Assembly: GCF_016725325.1 (NCBI RefSeq)
Contig: NZ_CP068083.1
Location: 2,790,001-2,854,000, forward strand
Origin: Sphingobacterium spiritivorum
GTDB lineage: Bacteria; Bacteroidota; Bacteroidia; Sphingobacteriales; Sphingobacteriaceae
Direction: 5' to 3'
DNA length: 64,000 bases
Shown here: one piece after another, positions 1 through 9,401 of the stretch
Layout of the letters: each line of letters starts with the position of its first letter
How positions within the stretch are numbered: the first letter of the stretch is position 1
Notes under the pieces: model-generated
Database searches by the model: none
Told to the model about the DNA's origin: nothing
The model's input: only the letters and a program-made list of their open reading frames with translations
Program-made: the position numbers and the translations under genes

Positions 1-135
1 TAGCATCATTATTTCGTTCAGTTAAAGATTATAGCGCAAAAGCTTTGTTTTTAAAGGTGCTGATTTACATTTGATCGAACAATAACATTTGTTATACTTG
101 ACGAAAATATGACCGGATAATATCTTGCCTTCCAA

Positions 136-166
136 TTGCATAAAGCAGCAATTTTGAGTAACTTTG
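136..166 (+). promoter_or_regulatory. Probable alaS promoter
   Basis: TAACTTTG at 159-166 fits the Bacteroidota -7 consensus TAnnTTTG, and TTG at 136-138 lies 20 bases upstream where the -33 element is expected. The alaS start codon follows at 202, leaving a leader of about 30 bases. Bases 1-135 show no convincing gene; the open frames on the minus strand there overlap the start of alaS and look like shadows. Confidence 0.55.
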
Positions 167-201
167 TACCCAAATTTACAGATATAATTATTGAAATTTC
201 C

Positions 202-2817
202 ATGACTAATAGAGAAATTCGCGAAGCATTTTTGAATTTTTTCAAAAGTAAAAATCACCAGATTGTCCCTTCAGCTCCTGTTGTAGTTAAAAATGATCCT
301 ACATTAATGTTTACAAATGCAGGAATGAACCAGTTTAAAGATTTTTTTCTGGGGGAAGCACAACCTAAACATTCGCGTATAGCAGATACACAACGTTGTC
401 TGCGTGTGTCGGGTAAGCATAATGATCTGGAAGAAGTAGGGATAGATACATACCACCATACTTTATTCGAGATGTTAGGTAACTGGAGTTTTGGTGATTA
501 TTTCAAAAAAGAAGCTATCGAATGGGCTTGGGAATTGCTGACAGTAGTCTATAAACTGGATAAGGATCGTTTGTATGTTACCATTTTTGAAGGAGATGAT
601 TCTGAGGGATTGGTGAAAGATACCGAAGCCTATGATTTCTGGAAATCATGGATATCTGAAGACCGCATTTTGTTGGGTAATAAAAAAGATAATTTCTGGG
701 AAATGGGGGAGACCGGCCCTTGCGGTCCGTGTTCGGAGATCCATTATGATATGCGTACAGAAGAGGAACGGTTAACGACACCCGGACAAAGTCTGGTGAA
801 TGCAGATCATCCACAGGTTATCGAAATCTGGAATTTAGTATTTATGCAGTTTAACCGCCTGAAAAATGGTAATCTGGAATCTCTTCCTGCTAAACATGTG
901 GATACAGGGATGGGATTTGAGCGTCTGGTAAGAGCTATTCAGGGAAAATCATCAAATTATGATACGGATGTTTTTCAGCCTATGATCAGTTTTATTGCTC
1001 AAAAGGCAGGAATTCAATACGGTGCAGATGAAAAGACAGATATCGCTATGCGTGTATTGTCTGATCACATACGTGCGGTTAGTTTTGCCATAGCAGACGG
1101 ACAGTTGCCTTCTAATAATAAGGCGGGATATGTTATCCGCCGGATTTTGCGTCGTGCTGTACGATATGCGTACACCTTCCTGAATTTCAAAACTCCGTTT
1201 ATCAACGAGTTGGTTCCATTGTTAGCTAAAGAATTTGAGGGTGTGTTTGATGAGCTTTTCCAACAGCAGGATTTTGTTCAGAAAGTTGTTCTGGAAGAAG
1301 AGGTTTCTTTTTTAAGAACTTTAGTAACGGGTGTACAACGTTTTGAAGCGTATGCTGAATCCAATACTGCAGTAGGGGGTGAGTTTGCATTTGAACTGTT
1401 TGATACTTATGGGTTTCCGATAGATCTGACTGAATTGCTTGCGAGAGAGAAGGGATTGGAAGTTGATATGGCAGGTTTTCAGGAAGCGCTTCAAATCCAG
1501 AAAGACAGATCCCGGGCCGCTACGGCAATAGATACCGGAGACTGGGTTGCTGTAAGTGAAGACGATCAGGTTGAGTTTGTCGGATATGATGATCTGAAAG
1601 CTACTACTGAAATTGTTAAGTACAGAAAAGTCACAGCTAAAGGGAAAGAGCAATATCAACTTGTACTCAGCGTGACTCCATTTTATGCAGAAGGTGGTGG
1701 TCAGGTTGGTGACTCAGGGCTGCTCGTTTCCGAGTCTACAGGAGAAAAGATTTATATTACAGATACAAAGAAAGAAAATGGACTGATCGTTCATTTTACA
1801 AATACACTTCCTTTACAGATGGAAGGTGCTTTTGAGGCGAAAGTAGATGTTCAGAAAAGACTGGATACTGAAAATAACCATTCTGCCACCCACTTATTAC
1901 ACGCTGCGCTGAAAGAAGTATTGGGTACGCATGTAAATCAAAAGGGATCTCTGGTAAATGCGGATATTCTCAGGTTTGATATTTCTCATTTTTCGAAAGT
2001 AACAGAGGAGGAACTTAAGCAGGTGGAAGATATTGTGAATGCTAAGATCCGGGAGAATATTCCATTGAAAGAACAGCGTCATGTGCCATTCCAACAGGCA
2101 CTGGACTCTGGTGTTACGGCTTTATTCGGAGAAAAGTATGGAGACTATGTACGTGTCATCACTTTTGACGATAAATTTTCAAAAGAATTGTGTGGAGGTA
2201 CGCACGTGAAAGCAACAGGACAAATAGGATTTTTTAAAATTATTTCTGAATCGGCTGTTGCTGCCGGTGTACGTCGTATAGAAGCTATCACAGGAACTAA
2301 ATGTGCGGCTGTGATCCGTGAACATTTTGATCTGGTACATAGATTGGGCGAGCTGTTACATAATCCTAAAGATTTTGTATCTACACTTTCTAAGGTAATT
2401 GATGAGAATTCTGCGCTTAAGAAAGAGATTGAAAAAAGTATTATTGAAAAATCTTTAGCCTTAAAATCAGATCTGGAACAAAAGATTCAACAGATTAACG
2501 GCGTTAATTTCCTGGCGACACAGGTAGAATTACCAAATGCGGAAGCTTTAAAAACGTTAGCTTATGCGCTGAAGGGTGCAGTGGATAATTTGTTTCTTGT
2601 GTTAGGTGCTGATTTTGAAGGGAAACCTAATCTGACTGTTGTCGTCTCAGATCAGCTGGCAAAAGAAAGAGGATTGAACGCCGGAACAATTGTCAGAGAA
2701 CTGGCTAAAGAGATTAATGGAGGCGGGGGCGGTCAACCGTTTTTTGCTACAGCAGGTGGTAAAAATCCGGAAGGATTACCTGCAGCAATCGCAAAAGCTA
2801 AAAATTACATACAATAA
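202..2817 (+). CDS. alaS: Alanyl-tRNA synthetase
   Basis: This 871-residue enzyme charges tRNA-Ala with alanine in the cytoplasm and edits mischarged Ser/Gly. The class II catalytic core begins at MTNREIREAF with the MFTNAGMNQFKD signature; the editing domain carries the HxxxH zinc motif at H560/H564 and CGGTH at 664-668. The C-terminal DHHA1-like region ends with a glycine-rich segment (NGGGGGQP). Length matches the family. An upstream in-frame ATG at 136 was rejected because the residues it adds are not part of the family and would place the start inside the promoter. It is a housekeeping gene, marking this end of the window as chromosome. Confidence 0.97.
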   Translation: MTNREIREAFLNFFKSKNHQIVPSAPVVVKNDPTLMFTNAGMNQFKDFFLGEAQPKHSRIADTQRCLRVSGKHNDLEEVGIDTYHHTLFEMLGNWSFGDYFKKEAIEWAWELLTVVYKLDKDRLYVTIFEGDDSEGLVKDTEAYDFWKSWISEDRILLGNKKDNFWEMGETGPCGPCSEIHYDMRTEEERLTTPGQSLVNADHPQVIEIWNLVFMQFNRLKNGNLESLPAKHVDTGMGFERLVRAIQGKSSNYDTDVFQPMISFIAQKAGIQYGADEKTDIAMRVLSDHIRAVSFAIADGQLPSNNKAGYVIRRILRRAVRYAYTFLNFKTPFINELVPLLAKEFEGVFDELFQQQDFVQKVVLEEEVSFLRTLVTGVQRFEAYAESNTAVGGEFAFELFDTYGFPIDLTELLAREKGLEVDMAGFQEALQIQKDRSRAATAIDTGDWVAVSEDDQVEFVGYDDLKATTEIVKYRKVTAKGKEQYQLVLSVTPFYAEGGGQVGDSGLLVSESTGEKIYITDTKKENGLIVHFTNTLPLQMEGAFEAKVDVQKRLDTENNHSATHLLHAALKEVLGTHVNQKGSLVNADILRFDISHFSKVTEEELKQVEDIVNAKIRENIPLKEQRHVPFQQALDSGVTALFGEKYGDYVRVITFDDKFSKELCGGTHVKATGQIGFFKIISESAVAAGVRRIEAITGTKCAAVIREHFDLVHRLGELLHNPKDFVSTLSKVIDENSALKKEIEKSIIEKSLALKSDLEQKIQQINGVNFLATQVELPNAEALKTLAYALKGAVDNLFLVLGADFEGKPNLTVVVSDQLAKERGLNAGTIVRELAKEINGGGGGQPFFATAGGKNPEGLPAAIAKAKNYIQ

Positions 2818-2834
2818 TAAGGAGATAAGATATC

Positions 2835-3929
2835 ATGAAAAGATCACTGTTTGCAGCCGTAATAAGCCTGATTATGATGGCATGTTCTAATAAGGAAGAA
2901 TACACTGTTTCCGGACAAATCGAAAACCCCGGAAATGTAAAGGTTGTTTCACTTTATGAAGGTGATCGGAAACTGGATTCTGTATATCTGAATGAGAACC
3001 ATAAGTTTTCTTTTGTAAGACCATCTACACAGGCAAGGCTACTTTCGCTGGAGGCTGGTAAAAAACGCTATTATATTATTGCTCAACCCGGCGAAGAAGT
3101 AACACTTAAAGCTGACCTTCAAAAGGAGCCTTACGAATATGAAGTAACGGGTTCTGATTTGTCCGCTGCGATTAAGGAATTTGCACCGGTAAGAATCAGG
3201 AGGGATGTAATTCAGGACTCTCTGCAGAATGAATTTGCAAAACGTACAGATAATCTCAATGCGGAGCAAATTGAAAGTCTGCGCGGAGAATATATGACCA
3301 AGTTTAAGGCAGCATTACATTATTATAACGATCGGGCGATCGCTTTTAAGAATAAGCATCGGGATCTGGCAGGCTTCTACGCGATGAGTACGCTGGATCC
3401 GGAGGTTGCAGAAGGAGAGATTATTGCTTATGCCGACGAGATTAAGGATGAGTTTAAGGACAACGGTTATGTGGAACAGTTTAAACAGGAAACCGCAAAA
3501 CTAAAAGTATTGGCAATTGGTCAACCTGCTCCATTATTTGAAGCTTATACTCCGCAAAATAAGTTAGTCAAATTAAGCGATTATAAAGGTAAGTATACAT
3601 TGGTGGATTTCTGGGCTTCATGGTGTGCTCCGTGCAGACAGGAAAATCCGAATATTGTGAAACAGTATCACACCTTTAAAGGTAAAGGATTCGATGTGTT
3701 AGGTGTTTCTCTGGATAATAATCCAGGTCCCTGGATGCGTGCGATTGCTGATGACAAACTGGAATGGACAAATATTTCTGATCTTCAGGCCTGGGGATCG
3801 GAGGTTGTAGGACTCTATCGCATCAAAGCTATACCTACTTCTTATATTGTCGATCCTGAAGGGAACATTGCAGCTAAGAATCTGAGAGGCAAAGATCTTG
3901 AAGAATTTTTGAAGAAAACATTAAATTAG
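2835..3929 (+). CDS. TlpA-like thiol-disulfide oxidoreductase lipoprotein
   Basis: This 364-residue protein starts with a lipoprotein signal (hydrophobic stretch then MMAC at about residue 17), so it is probably anchored in the periplasm. Residues 22-220 resemble the DUF4369 domain that precedes thioredoxin folds in Bacteroidota. The thioredoxin-like domain carries the redox motif W263-C-A-P-C267 and a later cis-proline region (KAIPTSYIVD). It probably reduces or isomerises disulfides of exported proteins, or services c-type cytochromes. It begins 17 bases after alaS and may be co-transcribed with it. The exact substrate cannot be read from the sequence. Confidence 0.88.
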   Translation: MKRSLFAAVISLIMMACSNKEEYTVSGQIENPGNVKVVSLYEGDRKLDSVYLNENHKFSFVRPSTQARLLSLEAGKKRYYIIAQPGEEVTLKADLQKEPYEYEVTGSDLSAAIKEFAPVRIRRDVIQDSLQNEFAKRTDNLNAEQIESLRGEYMTKFKAALHYYNDRAIAFKNKHRDLAGFYAMSTLDPEVAEGEIIAYADEIKDEFKDNGYVEQFKQETAKLKVLAIGQPAPLFEAYTPQNKLVKLSDYKGKYTLVDFWASWCAPCRQENPNIVKQYHTFKGKGFDVLGVSLDNNPGPWMRAIADDKLEWTNISDLQAWGSEVVGLYRIKAIPTSYIVDPEGNIAAKNLRGKDLEEFLKKTLN

Positions 3930-3934
3930 ATTTG

Positions 3935-3979
3935 GTGTTATGTTAATTAATATTGTGTTACTTAACAATTTAATAACAC
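3935..3979 (+). promoter_or_regulatory. Repeated GTGTTA boxes upstream of the response regulator
   Basis: GTGTTA occurs at 3935-3940 and again at 3955-3960, exactly 20 bases later, each followed by a TTAA motif, and the inverse TAACAC is at 3974-3979. The spacing of about two helical turns and the position just ahead of an OmpR-type regulator suggest binding sites for that regulator or another one. This is inference from pattern only. Confidence 0.35.
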
Positions 3980-4030
3980 TGTATTAACGTTATATTGCCA
4001 TTTAGTACATAATTTAGCAAAAAAACACGT

Positions 4031-4723
4031 ATGAGCAGTGCAAAGCAAAAAATACTGGTGGTGGACGATGAACAAGACATTGTCGAATTAATCGCATACA
4101 ATCTTAAACGGGAGGGCTATCAAGTGTTTACAGCTTCAAACGGTAAAGAGGCTATCGCACAGGCTAAGGAAGTGAATCCGGATCTCATTATTCTGGATGT
4201 TATGATGCCACAGATGGATGGTATAGAAGCTTGTCGTCTGATGCGGGCTATGCCTGAATTTAAGCATACCTTCATGGTTTTCCTGACTGCAAGAAGTGAA
4301 GAGTATTCAGAAATTGCCGGATTTCATGTCGGAGCAGATGATTATATCGCAAAACCGATCAAACCTCGCGCTTTGATGAGCAGAATCAATGCTATTCTGA
4401 GAAGAAATACTGCGGAAGATGAAATTCACGAAGGCAATCGTCTAGAAGTATCAGATCTTGTGATTGACCGAGATTCATTTCTTGCTTACAGAGGTACAGA
4501 TAAAATTACACTGGCTAAGAAAGAATTTGAATTGTTGTATCTCCTGGCATCTAAACCTAATAAGGTGTTCACAAGAGAGCAGATTCTTAAAAGTATTTGG
4601 GAAGATTCAGTAGTTGTAACGAACAGGACTATTGATGTTCACATCCGTAAGTTAAGAGAAAAAATTGGTGAGAATTATGTCGCTACCGTCAAAGGAGTAG
4701 GCTATAAATTCGAACTTGCATAA
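4031..4723 (+). CDS. OmpR/PhoB-type response regulator
   Basis: This 230-residue two-component regulator has an N-terminal receiver domain with acidic pocket residues DDE at 12-14, phospho-acceptor D56 (ILDVMMP) and the conserved K108. A C-terminal winged-helix DNA-binding domain covers about residues 135-228 (LTFARKEFELL-like and TIDVHIRKLREKIG motifs). It should bind DNA as a phosphorylated dimer. No histidine kinase is adjacent: a strong terminator follows and the next genes are on the other strand, so the partner must be elsewhere. It resembles PhoB, but the signal is unknown. Confidence 0.92.
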   Translation: MSSAKQKILVVDDEQDIVELIAYNLKREGYQVFTASNGKEAIAQAKEVNPDLIILDVMMPQMDGIEACRLMRAMPEFKHTFMVFLTARSEEYSEIAGFHVGADDYIAKPIKPRALMSRINAILRRNTAEDEIHEGNRLEVSDLVIDRDSFLAYRGTDKITLAKKEFELLYLLASKPNKVFTREQILKSIWEDSVVVTNRTIDVHIRKLREKIGENYVATVKGVGYKFELA

Positions 4724-4724
4724 C

Positions 4725-4765
4725 AAAACAAAGAAACCATCTGATTCAGATGGTTTCTTTGTTTT
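4725..4765. terminator. Bidirectional terminator
   Basis: A perfect 20-base inverted repeat (4725-4744 with 4746-4765) lies between the response regulator and the convergent DUF3857 gene. The arms are A-rich on one side and T-rich on the other, so it can end transcription from both directions. Confidence 0.9.
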
Positions 4766-4770
4766 AGCCT

Positions 4771-6684
4771 CTATTTAGCTGCTAAAGATTTTTTAGAGAT
4801 CGTATATCTTCCTTTGTCGGCCTGATTGACTTCTTTTATAAAATTGCTGAATTCCGTATACTTCTCAGCCGGGTAAAGTCCCTCCCTGAGCTGTAGTTTT
4901 CTGTAGAAGTGAAGTTTATCATCTTTAATGGAAGTTTCAAATTCAAAAGTCCCCATATCACAGGTTATCTTTTTAATTTCCGGCTTCAGATTTCTACTAT
5001 ATTCCTCCGGTAGTTCAAATGTAATCTCGTCGATATCCGTATAACCTCTGTTTATATACAGGGGATTGGTTCTGTTCTTTAAATCGGGGATATTATTTTT
5101 TACATTAAACATATTAGGATGCAGTATCATCTTGTCTCCTGATTGAACTGCATAATTCTTTACAAAGATGGTTAGGTTTTCCTTGAGAGCCGGGGTGTCG
5201 AGTTCAAGTTTATCGTACTTTATCTGTTGAAAATAGATATTGTCGATATCATAATAGTCACTTAATTCTTTCAGTTGTTCATTGCCAGCGAGAAACATTG
5301 CTCCAAAGTGATTGGAATACTGCGTGCCCGAAAACTGGGTTGAAACTGTACCTGTAATAGAACCTTCTTTATCTATAATAAGCTGTGCCGTTCTTTTCTG
5401 CACATTATCGTTGTAAGGATATTTAGGGGTACGTAGCACTTTACCTCCTTCCGGTGTGACGGCGAGTACCAGTCTGTCATCTGTAAAATCACCTAAGTAA
5501 CCGAAAGGTACTTTCTGACTCGTGCATTCTAGCCATGTGGTGTCATTGGCAAAAGGCAGAGCCAGAATAATATGGTTTCCGTCAGATACATTTGCAAAAT
5601 CGATATCTACATCGCTCTTGGTGTCGCCTGCTTCCACTATACAATAGTAAGAGGGAATATTGACAATATTCAAAAGGCTTTGCATGTAGTTGACCAATGC
5701 TTTGCAATCGCCATATCCGGTTTTATCCACTTCCTGAGCAGAGAAAGGTTGCAACCCACCTATACCTACCTGGATACTGATATAACGGGTTTTGTTTTGC
5801 ATGTACTGATAGAGGATTCTGGCTTTTTCCTGATCCGTTTTTGCATCTGCCGTCATACTTTTTACCTTTTGTATTGTGGCTTCACTCAACTGCTGTTTCC
5901 CTGCCAGAAGGTCTGATGATACCCATTCTCCGAATTCTTTCCAGTTCGTGAATGTTCCTTTTTTGTCATAGTAATTGAATCTCTCGGGAACTATCTTTAC
6001 ATTCGAAGTGGTCAGATATTTTGGCGGAGAGTATATTTCTTTTTTACGTGCAGCAATATCGGCAACTTCCCAGGTCCATTTTTTTATGCCTTTGATTTCC
6101 TCTTCATTGGATTTACCATTGAAATGCTGCGTTTTGATTCTTATTTTTTCTGTTGCAGGACAGGAGAATGTAAATTTGCTTTTTTCGACAGAAACATCAT
6201 CCGAATAGTTGTAATTCCAGGTCGGAATAGCCAGGTTCTGCTTGTTTTTCAGTTCATAAGATATAGCTACTGTATATGGATAATCTTGTACGGCAGGCAG
6301 GTAATGCTTGACACGGCTATCGTTATACATGCTTACGTTGTCACTGGCGCTTTCATCTGCGAAATTTTTCTGATTAAATTCGGAAACCGGTATTCCAAAA
6401 GCATTATATACTTTGCCTTTTATAGATTTGATTTCCGAACTTTTGTCATAAAAGAGTACAGTGCGTGCATATTCGTCACCCGCTTTGTTAAATATAGTTA
6501 TGGCTTTATTAACATTCACAATAACATTGTTATCCGCTTTCATTTCTACATTCAGCTCATACTCGCGGATAGTGGCAGAAGCTCTGCTTTTGAGTGCATC
6601 CGGAATAAGATCTACTGCATAGTTCTGTGCGAATGAAAGCGAGGAAAGCACACTACATATGGATATCAGAATATATTTTTTCAT
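4771..6684 (-). CDS. DUF3857/transglutaminase-like secreted protein
   Basis: This 637-residue protein starts with a signal peptide ending near SFAQ20, so it is exported to the periplasm or outer membrane. Residues about 40-210 match the DUF3857 pattern, followed by a transglutaminase-like fold with the catalytic-type Cys in GYGDC327KAL and a later NHIIL histidine. It probably acts on proteins or peptidoglycan in the envelope, but the substrate is unknown. Its start codon overlaps the stop of the upstream gene by one base (TAATG), so the two are translationally coupled and probably act together. Confidence 0.85.
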   Translation of the reverse strand: MKKYILISICSVLSSLSFAQNYAVDLIPDALKSRASATIREYELNVEMKADNNVIVNVNKAITIFNKAGDEYARTVLFYDKSSEIKSIKGKVYNAFGIPVSEFNQKNFADESASDNVSMYNDSRVKHYLPAVQDYPYTVAISYELKNKQNLAIPTWNYNYSDDVSVEKSKFTFSCPATEKIRIKTQHFNGKSNEEEIKGIKKWTWEVADIAARKKEIYSPPKYLTTSNVKIVPERFNYYDKKGTFTNWKEFGEWVSSDLLAGKQQLSEATIQKVKSMTADAKTDQEKARILYQYMQNKTRYISIQVGIGGLQPFSAQEVDKTGYGDCKALVNYMQSLLNIVNIPSYYCIVEAGDTKSDVDIDFANVSDGNHIILALPFANDTTWLECTSQKVPFGYLGDFTDDRLVLAVTPEGGKVLRTPKYPYNDNVQKRTAQLIIDKEGSITGTVSTQFSGTQYSNHFGAMFLAGNEQLKELSDYYDIDNIYFQQIKYDKLELDTPALKENLTIFVKNYAVQSGDKMILHPNMFNVKNNIPDLKNRTNPLYINRGYTDIDEITFELPEEYSRNLKPEIKKITCDMGTFEFETSIKDDKLHFYRKLQLREGLYPAEKYTEFSNFIKEVNQADKGRYTISKKSLAAK

Positions 6685-8657
6685 TAGTTTTTAGAGAAGT
6701 TGTAATCGATTTTTTGTTGCTGAATAATGCGTGACATAAATTCCTTGAGGTGAAAATATTCTTCTACATTATATACAGGTTTAGTAAGATTTATGATTTG
6801 CTCAAAGTTAAATTCGTTTGCCTGGTATGTTCCTTTGTATACGAACTTTGCTGCGGCATCAGGTAATGTAAGGGCTATGTTTTTAGGCCCGTCCTGGAGT
6901 TTATATCCCTCCGGAAACCGGATACGGTAAGTAAAAGTATCATAGCGTGCGAAACCCAGATCTACAGGATAATTCCTGTCCGGAAGATTAAAAGGATTTT
7001 TGGTCAGTCTGTTTAAAAAATTGGGATTGAAAGTGATCTTTTTGTCATTATTACCACTGTTGATTTTATATTCTATATCGTACTCTTCCCACAATGGATC
7101 TTCTATAGATTCCAGTCCTTCTATTTTAGAATGGAGAATGCTAAGATTCGGTGTTTTTTCTTCAAATTTCTCAACATACTCTTCTACAGTATTGACAGCC
7201 TTTATTTCTTTTCTTTTGTTATATCCTTCAGTTTCGAAACTGGAGATTGTAAGTTTTCCCTTAAGTACTCCATTTTCCTGAAGTTCACCGTCAAAATTGT
7301 AGTTTTTGCTGATACGCTGTACAGATTTGATAGGAATCCAATCGGATGATTTTTTGGAAAGGATGATCCGTCCTTCGTCATTCATACATCTTAGTGGCAG
7401 ATGTCCGAATGGCATCATCTGTTCGGAAGCATCCAGCAGGTAATCTACACCATCAATCGTTGTCTTTGCGATAACATAATCAAAATAGGAAACGACAGGA
7501 AAGAGCTTATTAGGTACGCCGTTATCACGTGTAGAAAGAATCACAGGATAGGTCTCAATCTGTGCTGCATTCAATGCTGCTATAAGTCCCAGATTGATAT
7601 CTCCTATATTGCCTGAGTGTGTTTCCAGAGCTCTTTTTATCCCTTCTTCGCTGTATTTACCGTAATACTTATTCCATTTAATCTGCTTTTTTATATATTC
7701 ATAGATATTGCGGGCCCTCTCATATGTACTGAGATTGGCAGGAGCAATTTCCGGTAGAATATCTGTAAATAATTCATCTTTCTTTAGCTGACCTCCGAAT
7801 TTTTTATCTGATAATAATTCCCTGTCTACATCATTCCACTTTTTAGTAAAACTTTGTTTAGAACCATTCATATAGATGACATCCGACAATTCAAAATAAA
7901 TAGCTGATCTGAAGTTGGATGGAGCTGTCATAAAGTCCTCCTCAATGAATGCCGGGATATTTTTCATGATAAAGGTAAGCTTGGAACAGTCAAGTCGCTG
8001 TCCGCTGAGAACAATACACTCTTTCATGATTTCTGCCTTGCGATCGGTGAGCTGGAAGGGGCCGCGTAAGAGAATATTATAGGTGTAATTGGCTGGAATA
8101 TAACCTATATATATACTGCTAACTTTGGGAATGTCATCCTGAAAATTCCAGTTTCTGAAATTGAAAGTATGAGGAGACTTCAGCAGATAAGTGACATCAA
8201 TAATAGAACCTTCCTTGATATTAGGAAGCGTGAATTTGGTAAGTGTAGTATATTTTGAATAATCTTCTTTAAAGATTTTCTTATTGTCCATTTCCGTAGA
8301 CGTAATAAGACCGTTTTCTATATTGTATGTAATGCCTTTTATGTCTGTAATACGTTCGGAATTAGATCCGTCTTTGTATCCACGGATAGAAAAGTTAGCT
8401 TTCCGGAATCCTTCCTGATTCAGGATAAGAATCCTTACTTTATACTCATGCTGTACATATAGTCTTCCTTCAATATCATCAAGGATAAGATTTGTTTTGC
8501 CGATTTCTTCCAGTACAACAGCATTTGCTGTAGAATCCAGTTTTTTGATATCAAAATTAAAGTCCTCAGCTTTAGGTTTGTCGAATATAGATTGTTGAGC
8601 AGCAGCATCTGAAAATGCATAAAATGCCAGAATAAATATGAAAAATAAGCGGCGCAT
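6684..8657 (-). CDS. DUF3857 protein with a degenerate transglutaminase site
   Basis: This 657-residue protein has a signal peptide (ending near DAAAQQ) and the same DUF3857 plus transglutaminase-like architecture as the gene it precedes. At the site where the paralogue has GDC, this one reads GDI (residues 352-354), so the nucleophilic cysteine is missing and it is probably non-catalytic. It is the first gene of a two-gene operon and overlaps its partner by one base. A regulatory or substrate-binding role for the active paralogue is an inference. Confidence 0.82.
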   Translation of the reverse strand: MRRLFFIFILAFYAFSDAAAQQSIFDKPKAEDFNFDIKKLDSTANAVVLEEIGKTNLILDDIEGRLYVQHEYKVRILILNQEGFRKANFSIRGYKDGSNSERITDIKGITYNIENGLITSTEMDNKKIFKEDYSKYTTLTKFTLPNIKEGSIIDVTYLLKSPHTFNFRNWNFQDDIPKVSSIYIGYIPANYTYNILLRGPFQLTDRKAEIMKECIVLSGQRLDCSKLTFIMKNIPAFIEEDFMTAPSNFRSAIYFELSDVIYMNGSKQSFTKKWNDVDRELLSDKKFGGQLKKDELFTDILPEIAPANLSTYERARNIYEYIKKQIKWNKYYGKYSEEGIKRALETHSGNIGDINLGLIAALNAAQIETYPVILSTRDNGVPNKLFPVVSYFDYVIAKTTIDGVDYLLDASEQMMPFGHLPLRCMNDEGRIILSKKSSDWIPIKSVQRISKNYNFDGELQENGVLKGKLTISSFETEGYNKRKEIKAVNTVEEYVEKFEEKTPNLSILHSKIEGLESIEDPLWEEYDIEYKINSGNNDKKITFNPNFLNRLTKNPFNLPDRNYPVDLGFARYDTFTYRIRFPEGYKLQDGPKNIALTLPDAAAKFVYKGTYQANEFNFEQIINLTKPVYNVEEYFHLKEFMSRIIQQQKIDYNFSKN

Positions 8658-8793
8658 GAATGATTATAAAAGTTAATACGGTTTCTGTTAGCTAAGATAA
8701 TGCTTTAATGTATGCAAAACTAATATTCATTAAAGAATAATAGCGTGTGAAAATGTCTTTATTCTCCACATATATTAGATAGGTTTAATTTAT

Positions 8794-8801
8794 TATATTT
8801 G
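8794..8801 (+). promoter_or_regulatory. Probable -7 box of the AraC-type gene
   Basis: TATATTTG matches the Bacteroidota -7 consensus TAnnTTTG and sits 21 bases before the ATG at 8823, giving a very short leader. No clear -33 element was found. Confidence 0.45.
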
Positions 8802-8822
8802 TTTAAAGTAAAAAGACTACAA

Positions 8823-9395
8823 ATGACGGAACTGAATATAAAAAACATGGTGTGTGACCGATGTATACTTGTGGTCAAGGAAGAACTTAAGAAAATTGGT
8901 TTCGAGACGGAAGAAGTTGGGTTGGGGTATGTTAAGATAGGACGTAATCTGGATAGTGAAAGTAAAGCAAAGATTGGTCAGCTCCTGAGCAGTTTTGGTT
9001 TTGAGTTGCTGGATTCAGATAAAGCCAAGATGATCGAACGGATCAAAAATCTGGTCATAAGCCGTATTCATCATGCGGATGAACTGGATCTCAAAGTAAA
9101 CTGGTCCACTTTATTGTCCAATCAGCTGAATCATGACTATTCTTTTATCAGTTCGCTGTTTTCATCCGTAGAGAGTATCACTTTAGAACAATACATCATC
9201 AGACAGAAAATTGAACGGGTCAAAGAGTTGTTGTTCTATGATGAACTTTCTCTTAAAGAGATCGCTTATAAACTGGATTACAGTAGTGTACAGCATCTTT
9301 CTACACAGTTTAAAAAAATTACAGGACAGACACCTACAGATTTTAAAATGAAGCGTGCAGATCGTCTGCCACGTCAGCCTATTGATCAGATTTAA
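8823..9395 (+). CDS. AraC-family regulator with HMA-like N-terminus
   Basis: This 190-residue regulator begins at ATG 8823 (MTELNIKNMVCDRC); a TTG eight codons upstream lies inside the promoter box and was rejected. Residues about 1-70 resemble a heavy-metal-associated fold with the paired cysteines of MVCDRC. Residues about 85-185 are an AraC-type double helix-turn-helix (LSLKEIAYKLDYSSVQHLS, then FKKITGQTPTDFK). The fusion suggests a transcription factor that senses a soft metal such as Cu(I) directly, which is inference. It stands alone on the chromosomal side of the tRNA, not inside the mobile element. Confidence 0.85.
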   Translation: MTELNIKNMVCDRCILVVKEELKKIGFETEEVGLGYVKIGRNLDSESKAKIGQLLSSFGFELLDSDKAKMIERIKNLVISRIHHADELDLKVNWSTLLSNQLNHDYSFISSLFSSVESITLEQYIIRQKIERVKELLFYDELSLKEIAYKLDYSSVQHLSTQFKKITGQTPTDFKMKRADRLPRQPIDQI

Positions 9396-9401
9396 GTGTT
9401 C

